A stretch of DNA of 64,000 bases. Origin: an uncultured Pseudokineococcus sp. Lineage in GTDB: Bacteria > Actinomycetota > Actinomycetes > Actinomycetales > Quadrisphaeraceae. Shown here in pieces: positions 42,850-50,725 of the stretch. Each line of letters begins with the position of its first letter. Positions within the stretch are counted from its first letter, which is position 1. The notes beneath the pieces were generated by a model. That model was given only the letters and a program-made list of their open reading frames with translations. It searched no databases and was not told the DNA's origin. The translations under genes and the position numbers were made by a program. Location of the stretch: positions 248,001 to 312,000 of the forward strand of contig NZ_CANMPM010000002.1 in NCBI RefSeq assembly GCF_947499845.1, read 5' to 3'.

Positions 42850-43317
42850 GGCAGGGGTCTCCTCGCGGTGGGGTCGGCGCGGCGTCGCGCCTGTCGGCAG
42901 GTCGCAGCCGGACTCGGTGGCTGCTGCGGAGGGGACCTGTCGGCCGTGGACCCTGTGGAGATCGCCAGCGGTTGTCACGTGCTCCTGCCCGCTCGTCGCG
43001 GGCTCACCTGCGCTGCTCGACCTGCGTCGGCCCCGTCCGGGCGCCCAGGGCGCCCGCTCCTCCGTCAGGCACAAGTGTGACGCACGCGCGGGCATTCCCC
43101 GACCACGGGCCACTCCCCCACCCGGTCGGCCCGTCGCCGTCCCGGGGAGCCCCTGCGCGCACCTCGTCGGCACATCGCCGTCCTGAGGGCGCCCCTCCGG
43201 CACTCTGACGACGACGTGCCGTCGAGACACCGTGAGGGGGGCACATCGACGACGGGGTGCCGTCGAGGAGGCCTGGTAGACGGCGATGTGACGACGAGGT
43301 GCGCTGGAGAGGCGGGC
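42850..43317 (-). other. Gene-free 468-bp region: helicase leader and inverted-repeat element
   Basis: No credible gene is seen. Next to the helicase is a likely long 5' leader with a GC hairpin (GGGCGCCC-A-GGGCGCCC, 43039-43055) and the only notable AT-richer patch near 43061-43085. Farther on, towards the acyl-CoA ligase stop at 43318, is the element at 43159-43302 with 24-bp terminal inverted repeats. Promoter hexamers are not clear. Confidence 0.6.
43159..43302. repeat. 144-bp element with 24-bp terminal inverted repeats
   Basis: The left end (43159-43182, beginning GCACCTCGTCG) is complementary to the right end (43279-43302) at 23 of 24 positions. Inside are two related direct copies containing GTGCCGTCGAG (43216 and 43257). 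No open reading frame or target-site duplication is visible. It lies between two same-strand genes. Confidence 0.85.
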
Positions 43318-44910
43318 TCAGGTCGCCGGGGTGGCGTCCCGGGTCTCGGCCGGGCCGGCGGGCGCGCCGTACCGGGCGACGAGCTCGCGCTTGAGGACCT
43401 TGCCGCTCGGGCCGAGGGGCAGGTCGTCGACCACCTCGATGCGGCGCGGGTACTTGTACGCCGCGATCTGGTCGGCGGCGTACTCGCGCAGCGCGTCGGC
43501 CGTCGTCGTCGCGCCCTCGACGAGGACGACGGCGGCCGCGACCTCCTCGCCGTGCCGCTCGTCGGCGACGCCGAACACCGCCACCCGGGCGACGTCGGGG
43601 TGCGCGGCGAGCACCTCCTCGACCTCGCGCGGGTACACGTTGTAGCCGTTGCGCAGGATCATGTCCTTGGTGCGGTCGACGATCGTCACGTAGTCGTCCT
43701 CGTCCTTGGTGCCGAGGTCGCCCGTGCGGAACCAGCCGTCGACGACGGCGGCCGCGGTGTCGTCCGGCCGCCCGAGGTAGCCCTTCATGAGGTTGTGCCC
43801 GCGGACGACGAGCTCGCCCATCTCCCCGCGCGGCAGCAGCTCGACCCGGTCGGGCACGTCGTGGCGGGCGACCTCGACCTCGACGCCCCAGATCGGCACG
43901 CCCACCGTGCCGGGGCGCGGCGGGCGGCCCACGGGGTTGAACGTCGCGACGGGCGAGGTCTCGGTGAGCCCGTACCCCTCGTGGATCTCCACGCCGAAGA
44001 CGTCGCGGAACCGGTCGATGACCGCCACCGGGATGGCCGCGCCCCCCGAGACGCCGTAGGCCAGCGGGGGCCGGCGCTCGTCCTTGGCCGCGGCCTCGAG
44101 GAACGCCATGTACATGGTCGGCACGCCCATGACGACGGTGCAGCCGTGCTCGACCATGAGCGACAGCGCCGTCGCCCCGTCGAACTTCGGCACGAGGACG
44201 AGCGTCGCGCCCGCGCGGAAGGTGATGTTCATGGCGCAGGTCTGCCCGAAGGTGTGGAACAGCGGCAGGCACCCGAGGACGACGTCGTCCACGCCCATGC
44301 GGAAGGTGTCGAGCAGCGAGGTCTCCACCTGCGACACCAGCGACAGGTGGCAGCCCTCGGCGCCCTTGGGACGGCCGGTGGTGCCGCTCGTGTAGAGGAT
44401 CGTCGCGGTGTCGTCGGGCCGGCGCGGCTCGACGGCGGTGATCGGCTCCGCCGCCGCGGCCAGCTCCTCGAGCCGCTCGACGCCGTGCTCGGCGGCCAGC
44501 TCGGCCGGCGCCAGGACGGTGACGACGTCGACCCCGGCGGCGCGCGCGCCGCGCAGGCCCTGGGCCATGAGGGGGGCGGCGCACACGAGCAGCGAGGCCT
44601 CGCTGTCCTCGAGGACGTACTGGATCTCCGGCCCCTGGAGCAGGGCGTGCACGGGCACGACGACGCCGCCCAGCGCCAGGACGGCGTAGTAGGCCCGCGG
44701 GAAGTCGGCGACGTTGGGCAGCAGCAGCGCCACCCGCGTCCCCGGGCCGACGCCCTTGGCGCGCAGGGCGCCGGCGACGGCGCGCGTCTGGTCCCAGAGC
44801 TCGCGGTAGGTGATCCGCTGGTCGCCCACGACGACGGCCGTGCGGTCGGCGTGCCGGACCGCGGACTCGGCGAGGATGGTGGCGACGGACAGCGTGGCGA
44901 AGCCCTGCAT
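43318..44910 (-). CDS. Long-chain acyl-CoA synthetase / AMP-dependent ligase
   Basis: A 530-residue ANL-superfamily enzyme. The AMP-binding loop YTSGTTGRPKG is at 173-183; other core motifs are GYGLTETSPV (A5), WFRTGDLGTKDEDDYVTIVDRTKDMI (A7-A8) and the C-terminal catalytic Lys in GPSGKVLKREL. It activates a carboxylic acid, probably a fatty acid, through an acyl-adenylate to a CoA thioester; chain length cannot be read. The ATG at 44910 has GGGAG seven bases upstream, and TACTGT (44962-44967, minus strand) may be its -10. It stands alone, so it does not reveal a pathway. Confidence 0.92.
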   Translation of the reverse strand: MQGFATLSVATILAESAVRHADRTAVVVGDQRITYRELWDQTRAVAGALRAKGVGPGTRVALLLPNVADFPRAYYAVLALGGVVVPVHALLQGPEIQYVLEDSEASLLVCAAPLMAQGLRGARAAGVDVVTVLAPAELAAEHGVERLEELAAAAEPITAVEPRRPDDTATILYTSGTTGRPKGAEGCHLSLVSQVETSLLDTFRMGVDDVVLGCLPLFHTFGQTCAMNITFRAGATLVLVPKFDGATALSLMVEHGCTVVMGVPTMYMAFLEAAAKDERRPPLAYGVSGGAAIPVAVIDRFRDVFGVEIHEGYGLTETSPVATFNPVGRPPRPGTVGVPIWGVEVEVARHDVPDRVELLPRGEMGELVVRGHNLMKGYLGRPDDTAAAVVDGWFRTGDLGTKDEDDYVTIVDRTKDMILRNGYNVYPREVEEVLAAHPDVARVAVFGVADERHGEEVAAAVVLVEGATTTADALREYAADQIAAYKYPRRIEVVDDLPLGPSGKVLKRELVARYGAPAGPAETRDATPAT

Positions 44911-45069
44911 GGGTGTGCTCCCGGGTCCCGGGACCGCGCCGTCGCGGCCCCCCGTGCCCGGCACAGTAGGCGCGCCCCCGGGCGGCGGCCAGGGCGTGCC
45001 GCCCGCCTCCCCCGGTCGTGGCAGCACGTCGTCGCGACGGGGTGCGCGGCCCGTGCTGGGCTGCTGCCC

Positions 45070-45285
45070 GTGAGCCCGCCCCCGCCGACCGGACGCCCGC
45101 GGCCGCCGTCGCCGCAGCGGCGGCTCGCCCTCGCGGCGGGCGCGCTGGCCGCCGGGCTCGTGGCGCTGGTCGTGATCGCCAGGGCCGACGGGCGTCCCTC
45201 CCTGGCGGGCGTGGTCCTCGTCGGCGTCGGGCTGGTGAGCGGCGTCCCCGCGCTGGCCGACCTGCGCCGGTCGCGCCGACGCTGA
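45070..45285 (+). CDS. Possible 71-residue two-span membrane protein
   Basis: From a GTG at 45070: a Pro-rich head, span RLALAAGALAAGLVALVVIARA, a short loop, span LAGVVLVGVGLVSGVPALADL and a basic end (RRSRRR). The hydrophobic pattern and positive ends argue for a real gene, but no promoter or ribosome site stands out and no family is recognised. Confidence 0.4.
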   Translation: MSPPPPTGRPRPPSPQRRLALAAGALAAGLVALVVIARADGRPSLAGVVLVGVGLVSGVPALADLRRSRRR

Positions 45286-45471
45286 GGGCACCGCGCTCCC
45301 GGCGGGGAGGACGAACCGCACCGCACGGAGCGTCACCGCAGGTCAGGGGGCCGCGGCCGCTCGTCCGCGGGACCTGGTCCTCCCCGTCGGCGTCCCACCC
45401 GGCGGGCTCGCGTCTCGACGACCGTGCATCGGTGGTCGGCGGCCTCGTGGCCGGCGCCCTCGTGGTCGATC

Positions 45472-45477
45472 TAGCGT
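45472..45477 (+). promoter_or_regulatory. Leaderless -10 (TAGCGT) of the dienelactone hydrolase gene
   Basis: TAGCGT ends six bases before the ATG at 45484. Confidence 0.55.
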
Positions 45478-45483
45478 GCGGGC

Positions 45484-46179
45484 ATGAGCGACCCCGGCGC
45501 GGCCCCGCAGAACACGACCTTCCCCCGCCCCGGCGGCGAGGAGGGGCACGGCTACCTCGAGCTGCCGCCGTCGGGCCGCGGCCCGGGCCTCGTCGTCGTG
45601 CAGGAGTGGTGGGGCCTCACCGAGCACATCGCCGACCTCGTGCGCCGCTTCGCCACCGAGGGGTTCGTCGCCCTGGCGCCCGACCTCTACGGCGGGCGCA
45701 CGACGCACGACGGCGAGGAGGCGATGCGCCTCATGCAGGAGCTGCCCGTCGACCGGGCGGCCCGGGACCTCGCCGGGGCGGTCGACCTGCTCCTGGGCCA
45801 CGAGGCCGTGACCAGCAGCACGGTCGGCGTCGCGGGCTTCTGCATGGGCGGGTCCTTCGCGCTGACGCTGGCCGCCCAGCAGGGCGAGCGCGTCGGGGCG
45901 GTGACGCCCTTCTACGGGCTGCCCGACCCCGAGGGCACCGACTGGTCGGGCGTGCGCGCCGCCGTGCAGGGCCACTACGCGCGGGAGGACCGCATCGACC
46001 TCGACGTCGTCGGGCGGGTCTTCGACGACCTGCGCGATCGGCTCGACGTCCCCGTCGAGCTGCACGTCTACGAGGCGCAGCACGCCTTCGTCAACGACAC
46101 CGGCCCCGCCTACGACGCCGACGCGGCCGCGCTGGCGTGGGGGCGCGCCACGGCCTTCCTGCGCGAGCACGTGCGCTGA
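45484..46179 (+). CDS. Dienelactone hydrolase family protein
   Basis: A 231-residue alpha/beta hydrolase. The nucleophile elbow GFCMGG has Cys120 in place of serine, the family mark; GHYAREDR (Asp169) and EAQHAF (His200) complete the Cys-Asp-His triad. LVVVQEWWGLTEHIADLVRRFATEGFVALAPDLYGG is the conserved N-terminal half. Such enzymes open dienelactone in chlorocatechol breakdown, but many genomic copies, including isolated ones like this, have unknown substrates. Cytoplasmic; the ATG is directly downstream of a leaderless -10. Confidence 0.9.
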   Translation: MSDPGAAPQNTTFPRPGGEEGHGYLELPPSGRGPGLVVVQEWWGLTEHIADLVRRFATEGFVALAPDLYGGRTTHDGEEAMRLMQELPVDRAARDLAGAVDLLLGHEAVTSSTVGVAGFCMGGSFALTLAAQQGERVGAVTPFYGLPDPEGTDWSGVRAAVQGHYAREDRIDLDVVGRVFDDLRDRLDVPVELHVYEAQHAFVNDTGPAYDADAAALAWGRATAFLREHVR

Positions 46180-46237
46180 CCGGCCCGCGACGGCGGGGCG
46201 GTGCCGCGACGGCGCGGCGAGGAGGCACAGTGGAGGG

Positions 46238-47554
46238 GTGAGCGCCCCGTCCGTCGTCCGCCCCGACGCCGACCCCGGTGCCCCGGACGGCGTCGAGGAC
46301 GGCGTCGCGGCGCTGCGGGCGGCGGGCCTGCTCGGCGCGCAGCACGATGGCGCGGCGGAGGAGGAGACGGCCGAGGGCGTCGCGCCCGACGCCCCGCTCC
46401 TGCTCGCCGTCGACGGCAACAGCCTCCTGCACCGCGCGCACCACGCCCACGCCGCGGGCCAGCACCGCGACGCCGCCGGCCGACCGGTCTGGGCGCTGCG
46501 GGGCGTCGTCTCGCTCATCGCGAGCGCCGCGGCCCGCCTCACGCCGGACGCGCTCGTGGTCGGCTTCGACTGCGCGCGGACGTCGGTGCGCCGCGCCGAG
46601 CATCCGGCGTACAAGGCGCACCGCCCCGAGAAGCACCCCGACCTGCGCGCCCAGCTCGACGACGCCCCGGCGCTGCTCGCCGAGGCCGGGCTGCCCGTCG
46701 TCGTCGCCGAGGGGTTCGAGGCCGACGACGTCCTGTGCTCGGCGGCCGAGCTCGCCCGGCGCAGCGGCTGGCGGTGCACGGCCGTGACGAGCGACCGCGA
46801 CTCCTTCGCCCTCGTCGACGCCTCGACGTCGGTGCTGCGGGTGCTCAACGGCGGGATCGGGGGCTCGCCGGTCCTCACCCCGCGGACGCTGCCGCTCGTC
46901 ACCGGCGTGCGCGCCGGCCAGTACCGCTGCCTGGCGGCCCTGCGCGGCGACACCTCGGACAACCTCCCCGGCGCACTCGGTATCGGCCCGAAGACGGCCG
47001 CCCGCCTGCTCGCCGCCTTCGAGAGCGTCGACGACGTCTACGCCGCGCTCGACGACGGCCGCGAGGCCGAGGTGCGGGACGTCGTCGGCCCGGGCGTCGT
47101 GGCCCGGCTGCGCGCACCCGAGGCGCGGGCCAACGTCGCCCGCAACCAGCGGCTCATGGCGATGCGCGACGACCTCGCCCTGCCCGACCTCGACGCGCTG
47201 CGCCTGCCCCTCGACGTCGCCCGGGTGCAGGCCGCGCTCGGGGCGCGCGACGTCCGCCTCGGCCCGTCGCTCTGGGCGCTCGTCGGCGGCGCCCCGCCCG
47301 CCGACCGGTGGTCCCCCCTGCCGTCGTGGGTCGACGAGGCGCCGCTGCCCGACGGGCCGCCGGACGACGGCGCCGGGGCGCCCGAGGACACCGCCGCCGG
47401 GGCGCCCGAGGGCACCGCCGCCCGCAGCGACCCTCGGGGCGTCTCGCGCCCGGCGCCCGCGGCCCCGCCCCCGCCGCGCGAGCCCCTCGGCGCCCGCGGC
47501 CTCGCCCGCGCCCGCAAGGAGCCGGGCGAGGACCAGCTCGACCTCTTCGGCTGA
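46238..47554 (+). CDS. Stand-alone 5'-3' exonuclease with C-terminal clamp-binding motif
   Basis: A 438-residue protein related to the 5' nuclease domain of DNA polymerase I. A ~50-residue acidic/Ala-rich head precedes LLLAVDGNSLLHRAHHA (metal Asp59); GFEADDVLCSAA (161-164) and SDRDSF (185-188) supply further metal ligands, GDTSDNLPGALGIGPKTAARLL gives the last aspartates and the helix-hairpin-helix. No polymerase follows. It should act on flaps, 5' ends or RNA primers. The C-terminal ~90 residues are Pro/Ala-rich and end EDQLDLFG, an exact match to the bacterial sliding-clamp consensus QL(S/D)LF. GTG start; CACAGT ends six bases before it. Confidence 0.88.
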   Translation: MSAPSVVRPDADPGAPDGVEDGVAALRAAGLLGAQHDGAAEEETAEGVAPDAPLLLAVDGNSLLHRAHHAHAAGQHRDAAGRPVWALRGVVSLIASAAARLTPDALVVGFDCARTSVRRAEHPAYKAHRPEKHPDLRAQLDDAPALLAEAGLPVVVAEGFEADDVLCSAAELARRSGWRCTAVTSDRDSFALVDASTSVLRVLNGGIGGSPVLTPRTLPLVTGVRAGQYRCLAALRGDTSDNLPGALGIGPKTAARLLAAFESVDDVYAALDDGREAEVRDVVGPGVVARLRAPEARANVARNQRLMAMRDDLALPDLDALRLPLDVARVQAALGARDVRLGPSLWALVGGAPPADRWSPLPSWVDEAPLPDGPPDDGAGAPEDTAAGAPEGTAARSDPRGVSRPAPAAPPPPREPLGARGLARARKEPGEDQLDLFG

Positions 47555-47576
47555 CCCGACGCACCCACGCCCCTCC

Positions 47577-47723
47577 GGGGCGATGTGTGGCCATGTCGCC
47601 CTCCCCACCCACCCCCAGGGCGATGTGTGGCCATGTCGCCCCACCCACCTCCCCGGCAGGGCCTTGTGTGGCCATGTCGCCCTGCGAGGGCTCGCGGGAG
47701 GGGCGACATGGCCACACGTCGCC
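47577..47723. repeat. Four copies of a ~22-bp quasi-palindrome
   Basis: GGCGATGTGTGGCCATGTCG begins the copies at 47579 and 47619. A third, starting GCCTTGTGTGGCCATG, is at 47661. A fourth, inverted copy is at 47702-47723 with one mismatch. All share the TGTGGCCATGTCGCC core, which is itself partly palindromic around TGGCCA. They lie between the exonuclease stop and the promoter of the membrane-protein/ABC operon. Confidence 0.9.
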
Positions 47724-47759
47724 GTGGGGCGACGCTGGGCGCCCCAGAGCCTTGCGGCC

Positions 47760-47814
47760 GCAGACCGCTCTGCGCTACAAAGTGGCCACCTGCTCTGCAC
47801 CGCAGACCACTCTG
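47760..47814 (+). promoter_or_regulatory. Candidate promoter/operator of the HTH-ABC operon
   Basis: GCAGACC(G/A)CTCTG occurs twice, at 47760-47772 and 47802-47814, 42 bases apart. Between them is GCTACAAAGTGG (47774-47785), the most AT-rich patch nearby, which could hold a -10 (TACAAA). The operon encodes its own winged-helix protein, which may bind here. Confidence 0.45.
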
Positions 47815-47824
47815 GGGGTCCCCG

Positions 47825-48481
47825 ATGGGCACGACGACGCAGCACGACCAGGACGACGCGGGCCTCGACCCGCGGGAGGCGCTCGCCCTCCTCGACGCCG
47901 AGCGCACGAGGACGCAGCAGCGGCTGGTCCCCGACCTCCGGCTGCTCTACGGCACCTGGGGCGTCGCCTGGCTCGTGGGCTTCCTCGTGCTGTGGAGCTC
48001 GACGACGGGGCGGGGCCCGCTCGCGCTGCCGCCGGTCGCGGGCGGCGCGGTGTTCACGGGCCTGCTCGTGGCCGCCGTCGTCGTCACGGGCGTCCACATC
48101 GCCCGCCGCACGGCCGGGGTGCGCGGCGCCTCGAGCACGCAGGGCGCCATGTACGGGTGGGCGTGGCTGCTCGGCTTCGGCTGCATGGCCTCCGTCATGG
48201 CGTCGGCCGCCGGCGCCGGCGCGTCGCCCGACGTCCTCGGGGTCCTCGGCCCCGCCGTGTCCGGGCTCGTCGTCGGCCTGCTCTACCTGGGCGGCGGGGC
48301 CATGTGGCAGGACCGCGCCCAGTACTCGCTCGGCGTCTGGATCCTGCTGTCGAGCGCCGTCGGGGCGCTCGCCGGCTACCCGAGCAACCACCTCGTCATG
48401 GGCCTGCTGGGCGGGGGCGGCTTCCTCGTCGCCGCGCTCGTCGTCGCGGCCCGCGGCCCCCGCGCCGGGGCGCCGGCGTGA
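47825..48481 (+). CDS. Membrane protein of an ABC/regulator operon
   Basis: A 218-residue protein. An acidic head (QHDQDDAGLDPREALALLDAERTRTQQRLVPD) precedes six hydrophobic spans, beginning LLYGTWGVAWLVGFLVLW; GYPSNHLVMGLLGGGGFLVAAL is in the last pair. No transport motif is known to me. It is the first of four overlapping genes (GTGA junction with the winged-helix gene). Proteins of this type are often found next to small winged-helix regulators in actinobacteria and firmicutes, perhaps as membrane sensors; this is inference. Confidence 0.75.
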   Translation: MGTTTQHDQDDAGLDPREALALLDAERTRTQQRLVPDLRLLYGTWGVAWLVGFLVLWSSTTGRGPLALPPVAGGAVFTGLLVAAVVVTGVHIARRTAGVRGASSTQGAMYGWAWLLGFGCMASVMASAAGAGASPDVLGVLGPAVSGLVVGLLYLGGGAMWQDRAQYSLGVWILLSSAVGALAGYPSNHLVMGLLGGGGFLVAALVVAARGPRAGAPA

Positions 48482-48822
48482 GCGACCCCCAGCCCGACCT
48501 CGACCCGGTCATCCACGCCCCGGCGCGGCTGCGCCTCGTGGCCGCCCTCGCGGCGCTCGACGACGGCGACCGCATCGCCTTCCCCCGGCTGCAGCAGCTG
48601 CAGGGGCTCACCGCGGGCAACCTCGGAGCCCACCTGCGCAAGCTCGAGGACGCCGGCTACGTCGCCGTCGAGAAGACCCACCGCGGCCGCACCCCGACGA
48701 CGTACGTGCAGCTGACCCGCCGCGGCCGCCAGGCGCTGGAGGACCACACGGCCGCCCTGCGCGCCCTCCTCGAGCCCGTCACCGCCCGTGCGGCGGCCGG
48801 CCGGTCCGAGGGCGCCGCGTGA
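48478..48822 (+). CDS. Small winged-helix transcriptional regulator
   Basis: A 114-residue MarR/ArsR-like winged helix. HAPARLRLVAALAAL is helix 1, FPRLQQLQGLTAGNLGAHLRKLEDAGYVAVEKTHRGRTPTTYVQLTRRGRQALEDH covers the HTH (TAGNLGAHLRKLE as recognition helix) and the wing. This matches the HTH_34-type regulators that control adjacent transporter genes. GTGA overlaps on both sides couple it with the membrane gene before and the ABC ATPase after. Confidence 0.88.
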   Translation: MSDPQPDLDPVIHAPARLRLVAALAALDDGDRIAFPRLQQLQGLTAGNLGAHLRKLEDAGYVAVEKTHRGRTPTTYVQLTRRGRQALEDHTAALRALLEPVTARAAAGRSEGAA

Positions 48823-49790
48823 GCGCCCCGCTGGTCCGCCTCGCCGGGGCGACCCGCCGCTACGGCGACGTGACGGCGCTGGACGGCGTCACGCTCGCCG
48901 TCCCCGCCGGGCAGCTGCTCGGGCTCCTCGGCCCCAACGGGGCCGGCAAGTCGACCCTCCTGCAGCTCGTGAGCGGCCTGCGCCGGCCGACGTCCGGCGT
49001 CGTCGAGCTCTTCGGCCGCCCGCCCTGGGAGCCCGCGGCGCGGGCCGGTCTCGGGATGACGCCCCAGGAGACCGGCCTGCCGCCGACGCTGCGCGTGCGC
49101 GAGGTCGTCGACGTCGTCGCCGGCCACTTCCCCGACCCGGTGCCCACGGCGGAGGTGCTCGAGCGCTTCGGCCTCGGCGACCTCGCCCGCCGGCAGACCG
49201 GGGGCCTGTCGGGCGGGCAGAAGCGGCGGCTGGCCGTGGCGCTGGCCTTCGTCGGCCGCCCGCGCCTCGTGCTCCTCGACGAGCCCACGACGGGCCTGGA
49301 CGTCGACGCCCGTCACGACCTGTGGGACGCCGTGCGCGCCTACCACCGCGGCGGCGGGACGGTCGTGCTGACGAGCCACTACCTCGAGGAGGTGGAGGCC
49401 CTGGCCGAGCGCGTCGTCGTCGTCGACCGCGGCCGCGTGCTCGTCGACGGCTCGCTCGAGGAGGTCCGCTCGGCCGTGCCGGCCCGCCGGGTGCGCGTGC
49501 GCGCCGCGGCGCTGCCGGACCTCGGCGCCGACCGCGCGCTCATCGACGGCGACCGGCACGAGCTGTGGACGAGCGACGCCGACGCGCTCGTCCGCCGGCT
49601 CGTCCGCTCCGGGGCGCCCTTCGCCGACCTCGAGGTGGCCTCCGCCTCGCTCGAGGAGGCCTTCCTCGCGGTGACGGCCGCCGCCGACGCCGAGCACCCG
49701 GCGGGGAGGCGGACCTCGACGAGCACCTCCCGGACCCGCACCCCCGAGACGGGAGCCCCCGAGACGAGCACCCCCGAGGTGGCGCGATGA
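48819..49790 (+). CDS. ABC transporter ATP-binding protein (drug/antibiotic exporter type)
   Basis: A 323-residue ATPase of the ABC-2/CcmA type. Walker A GPNGAGKST is at 38-46, a Q-loop in MTPQETGLPPTL, signature GLSGGQKRR, Walker B LVLLDEPTTGLD and switch His in LTSHYLEEVE. The C-terminal ~90 residues form the usual accessory region of DrrA-like exporters, ending in a Thr/Glu-rich repeat tail (TPETGAPETSTPE). It works with the permease encoded immediately downstream (ATGA overlap). Substrate unknown. Confidence 0.92.
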   Translation: MSAPLVRLAGATRRYGDVTALDGVTLAVPAGQLLGLLGPNGAGKSTLLQLVSGLRRPTSGVVELFGRPPWEPAARAGLGMTPQETGLPPTLRVREVVDVVAGHFPDPVPTAEVLERFGLGDLARRQTGGLSGGQKRRLAVALAFVGRPRLVLLDEPTTGLDVDARHDLWDAVRAYHRGGGTVVLTSHYLEEVEALAERVVVVDRGRVLVDGSLEEVRSAVPARRVRVRAAALPDLGADRALIDGDRHELWTSDADALVRRLVRSGAPFADLEVASASLEEAFLAVTAAADAEHPAGRRTSTSTSRTRTPETGAPETSTPEVAR

Positions 49791-50596
49791 TCAGCACTCC
49801 CACGACGGCGACGGCGAGCGAGGTCACCCCCGCCCGCGGGGGCCGCACCGGCGGCCTGCGCCTGACGGCGCTGCACACCCGCGCCCAGCTCCTCGAGACG
49901 GTCCGGGTGCCCATCGCCGTCATCGGCACGGTGGTGTTCCCGACGCTGACGATGCTCTTCTTCGTCGTCCCGCAGCCCTTCGCCGACGACCCCGCGCAGG
50001 CGACGGCGGCGACGGCGCAGATCTCGCTCTTCGCCGTCATGAGCGTGTGCCTGTTCACCTACGGCGTCGGCGTGGCCGAGGACCGGGCCCTGCCGTGGGA
50101 CTCCTACCTGCGGACCCTGCCGGTGGGCGCGGGCCCGCGGCTGGCGGGGCGCCTGCTCAACGGGCTGGCGTTCGCGCTCGTCAGCCTCGTGCCGCTCGTC
50201 GTCGTGGCGTGGCTGCTGACCGCCGCCGCGCTGCCCGCGGACCGCCTGGTGCTCACGGCCGGCGCCCTCGCGGTCGCGGCCCTGCCGATGCTCGGGCTCG
50301 GGCTGTGGATCGGCTACGGCATGTCGACGAAGGCGGCCCTCGCCGTCGCGCAGGTGCTGCTGCTGCCGCTGGCGTTCGGCGGCGGGCTCTTCCTGCCGCC
50401 GGAGATGTTCCCCGGCTGGCTGGACGCCGTCAGCACGTGGCTGCCGACGCGGGCGGGCCGCGACCTCGTCGTCAGCGCGACGACGGGCGCCGACCTGCCG
50501 GGCACGACCTGGCCCGTGCTCGCCGTGTGGACGCTGCTCACCGCCGTCCTGGCCGTCCGCGCCTACCGGCGCGACGAAGGACGGCGCTTCCGCTGA
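49787..50596 (+). CDS. ABC-2 type transporter permease
   Basis: A 269-residue protein with six spans: VIGTVVFPTLTMLFFVVP, ISLFAVMSVCLFTYGVGV, ALVSLVPLVVVAWLL and others; GGLFLPPEMFPGWLDAVSTWLPTRAGRDLV is the conserved ABC-2 extracytoplasmic/last-span region. The first cytoplasmic helix (LRLTALHTRAQLLETVRVP) is the coupling helix position. It forms a dimeric exporter with the ATPase upstream. Confidence 0.9.
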   Translation: MISTPTTATASEVTPARGGRTGGLRLTALHTRAQLLETVRVPIAVIGTVVFPTLTMLFFVVPQPFADDPAQATAATAQISLFAVMSVCLFTYGVGVAEDRALPWDSYLRTLPVGAGPRLAGRLLNGLAFALVSLVPLVVVAWLLTAAALPADRLVLTAGALAVAALPMLGLGLWIGYGMSTKAALAVAQVLLLPLAFGGGLFLPPEMFPGWLDAVSTWLPTRAGRDLVVSATTGADLPGTTWPVLAVWTLLTAVLAVRAYRRDEGRRFR

Positions 50597-50651
50597 GGAC
50601 GCCCCGCGAGAAGGGCCTCGACGGCCTCACCTCCCACCCCCTCCGCACCTC

Positions 50652-50704
50652 TTGTCCAGGTGCGTCCACGCCCCTACCGTCGGCCGCCTCACCCGAGCGG
50701 GTGA
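50652..50704 (+). promoter_or_regulatory. Promoter and palindrome upstream of the gamma-glutamyltransferase gene
   Basis: TTGTCC (50652-50657) and TACCGT (50675-50680) are separated by 17 bases. A palindrome TCACCCG-AG-CGGGTGA (50689-50704) overlaps or follows the predicted transcript start, and could be an operator or 5' hairpin. GGAGGA precedes the GTG at 50726. Confidence 0.6.
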
Positions 50705-50725
50705 ACCGACCCTCGGAGGACCGCC

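Noticed and set aside
45070-45285. Toxin-antitoxin or phage small gene
   Set aside because: Only a generic two-span hydrophobic pattern is visible; no family motif, so it is listed as a possible membrane protein only.
45286-45483. Extra coding sequence between the small membrane gene and the dienelactone hydrolase
   Set aside because: Short hydrophobic translation near 45430-45470 has no start or ribosome site; the TAGCGT -10 explains the spacing.
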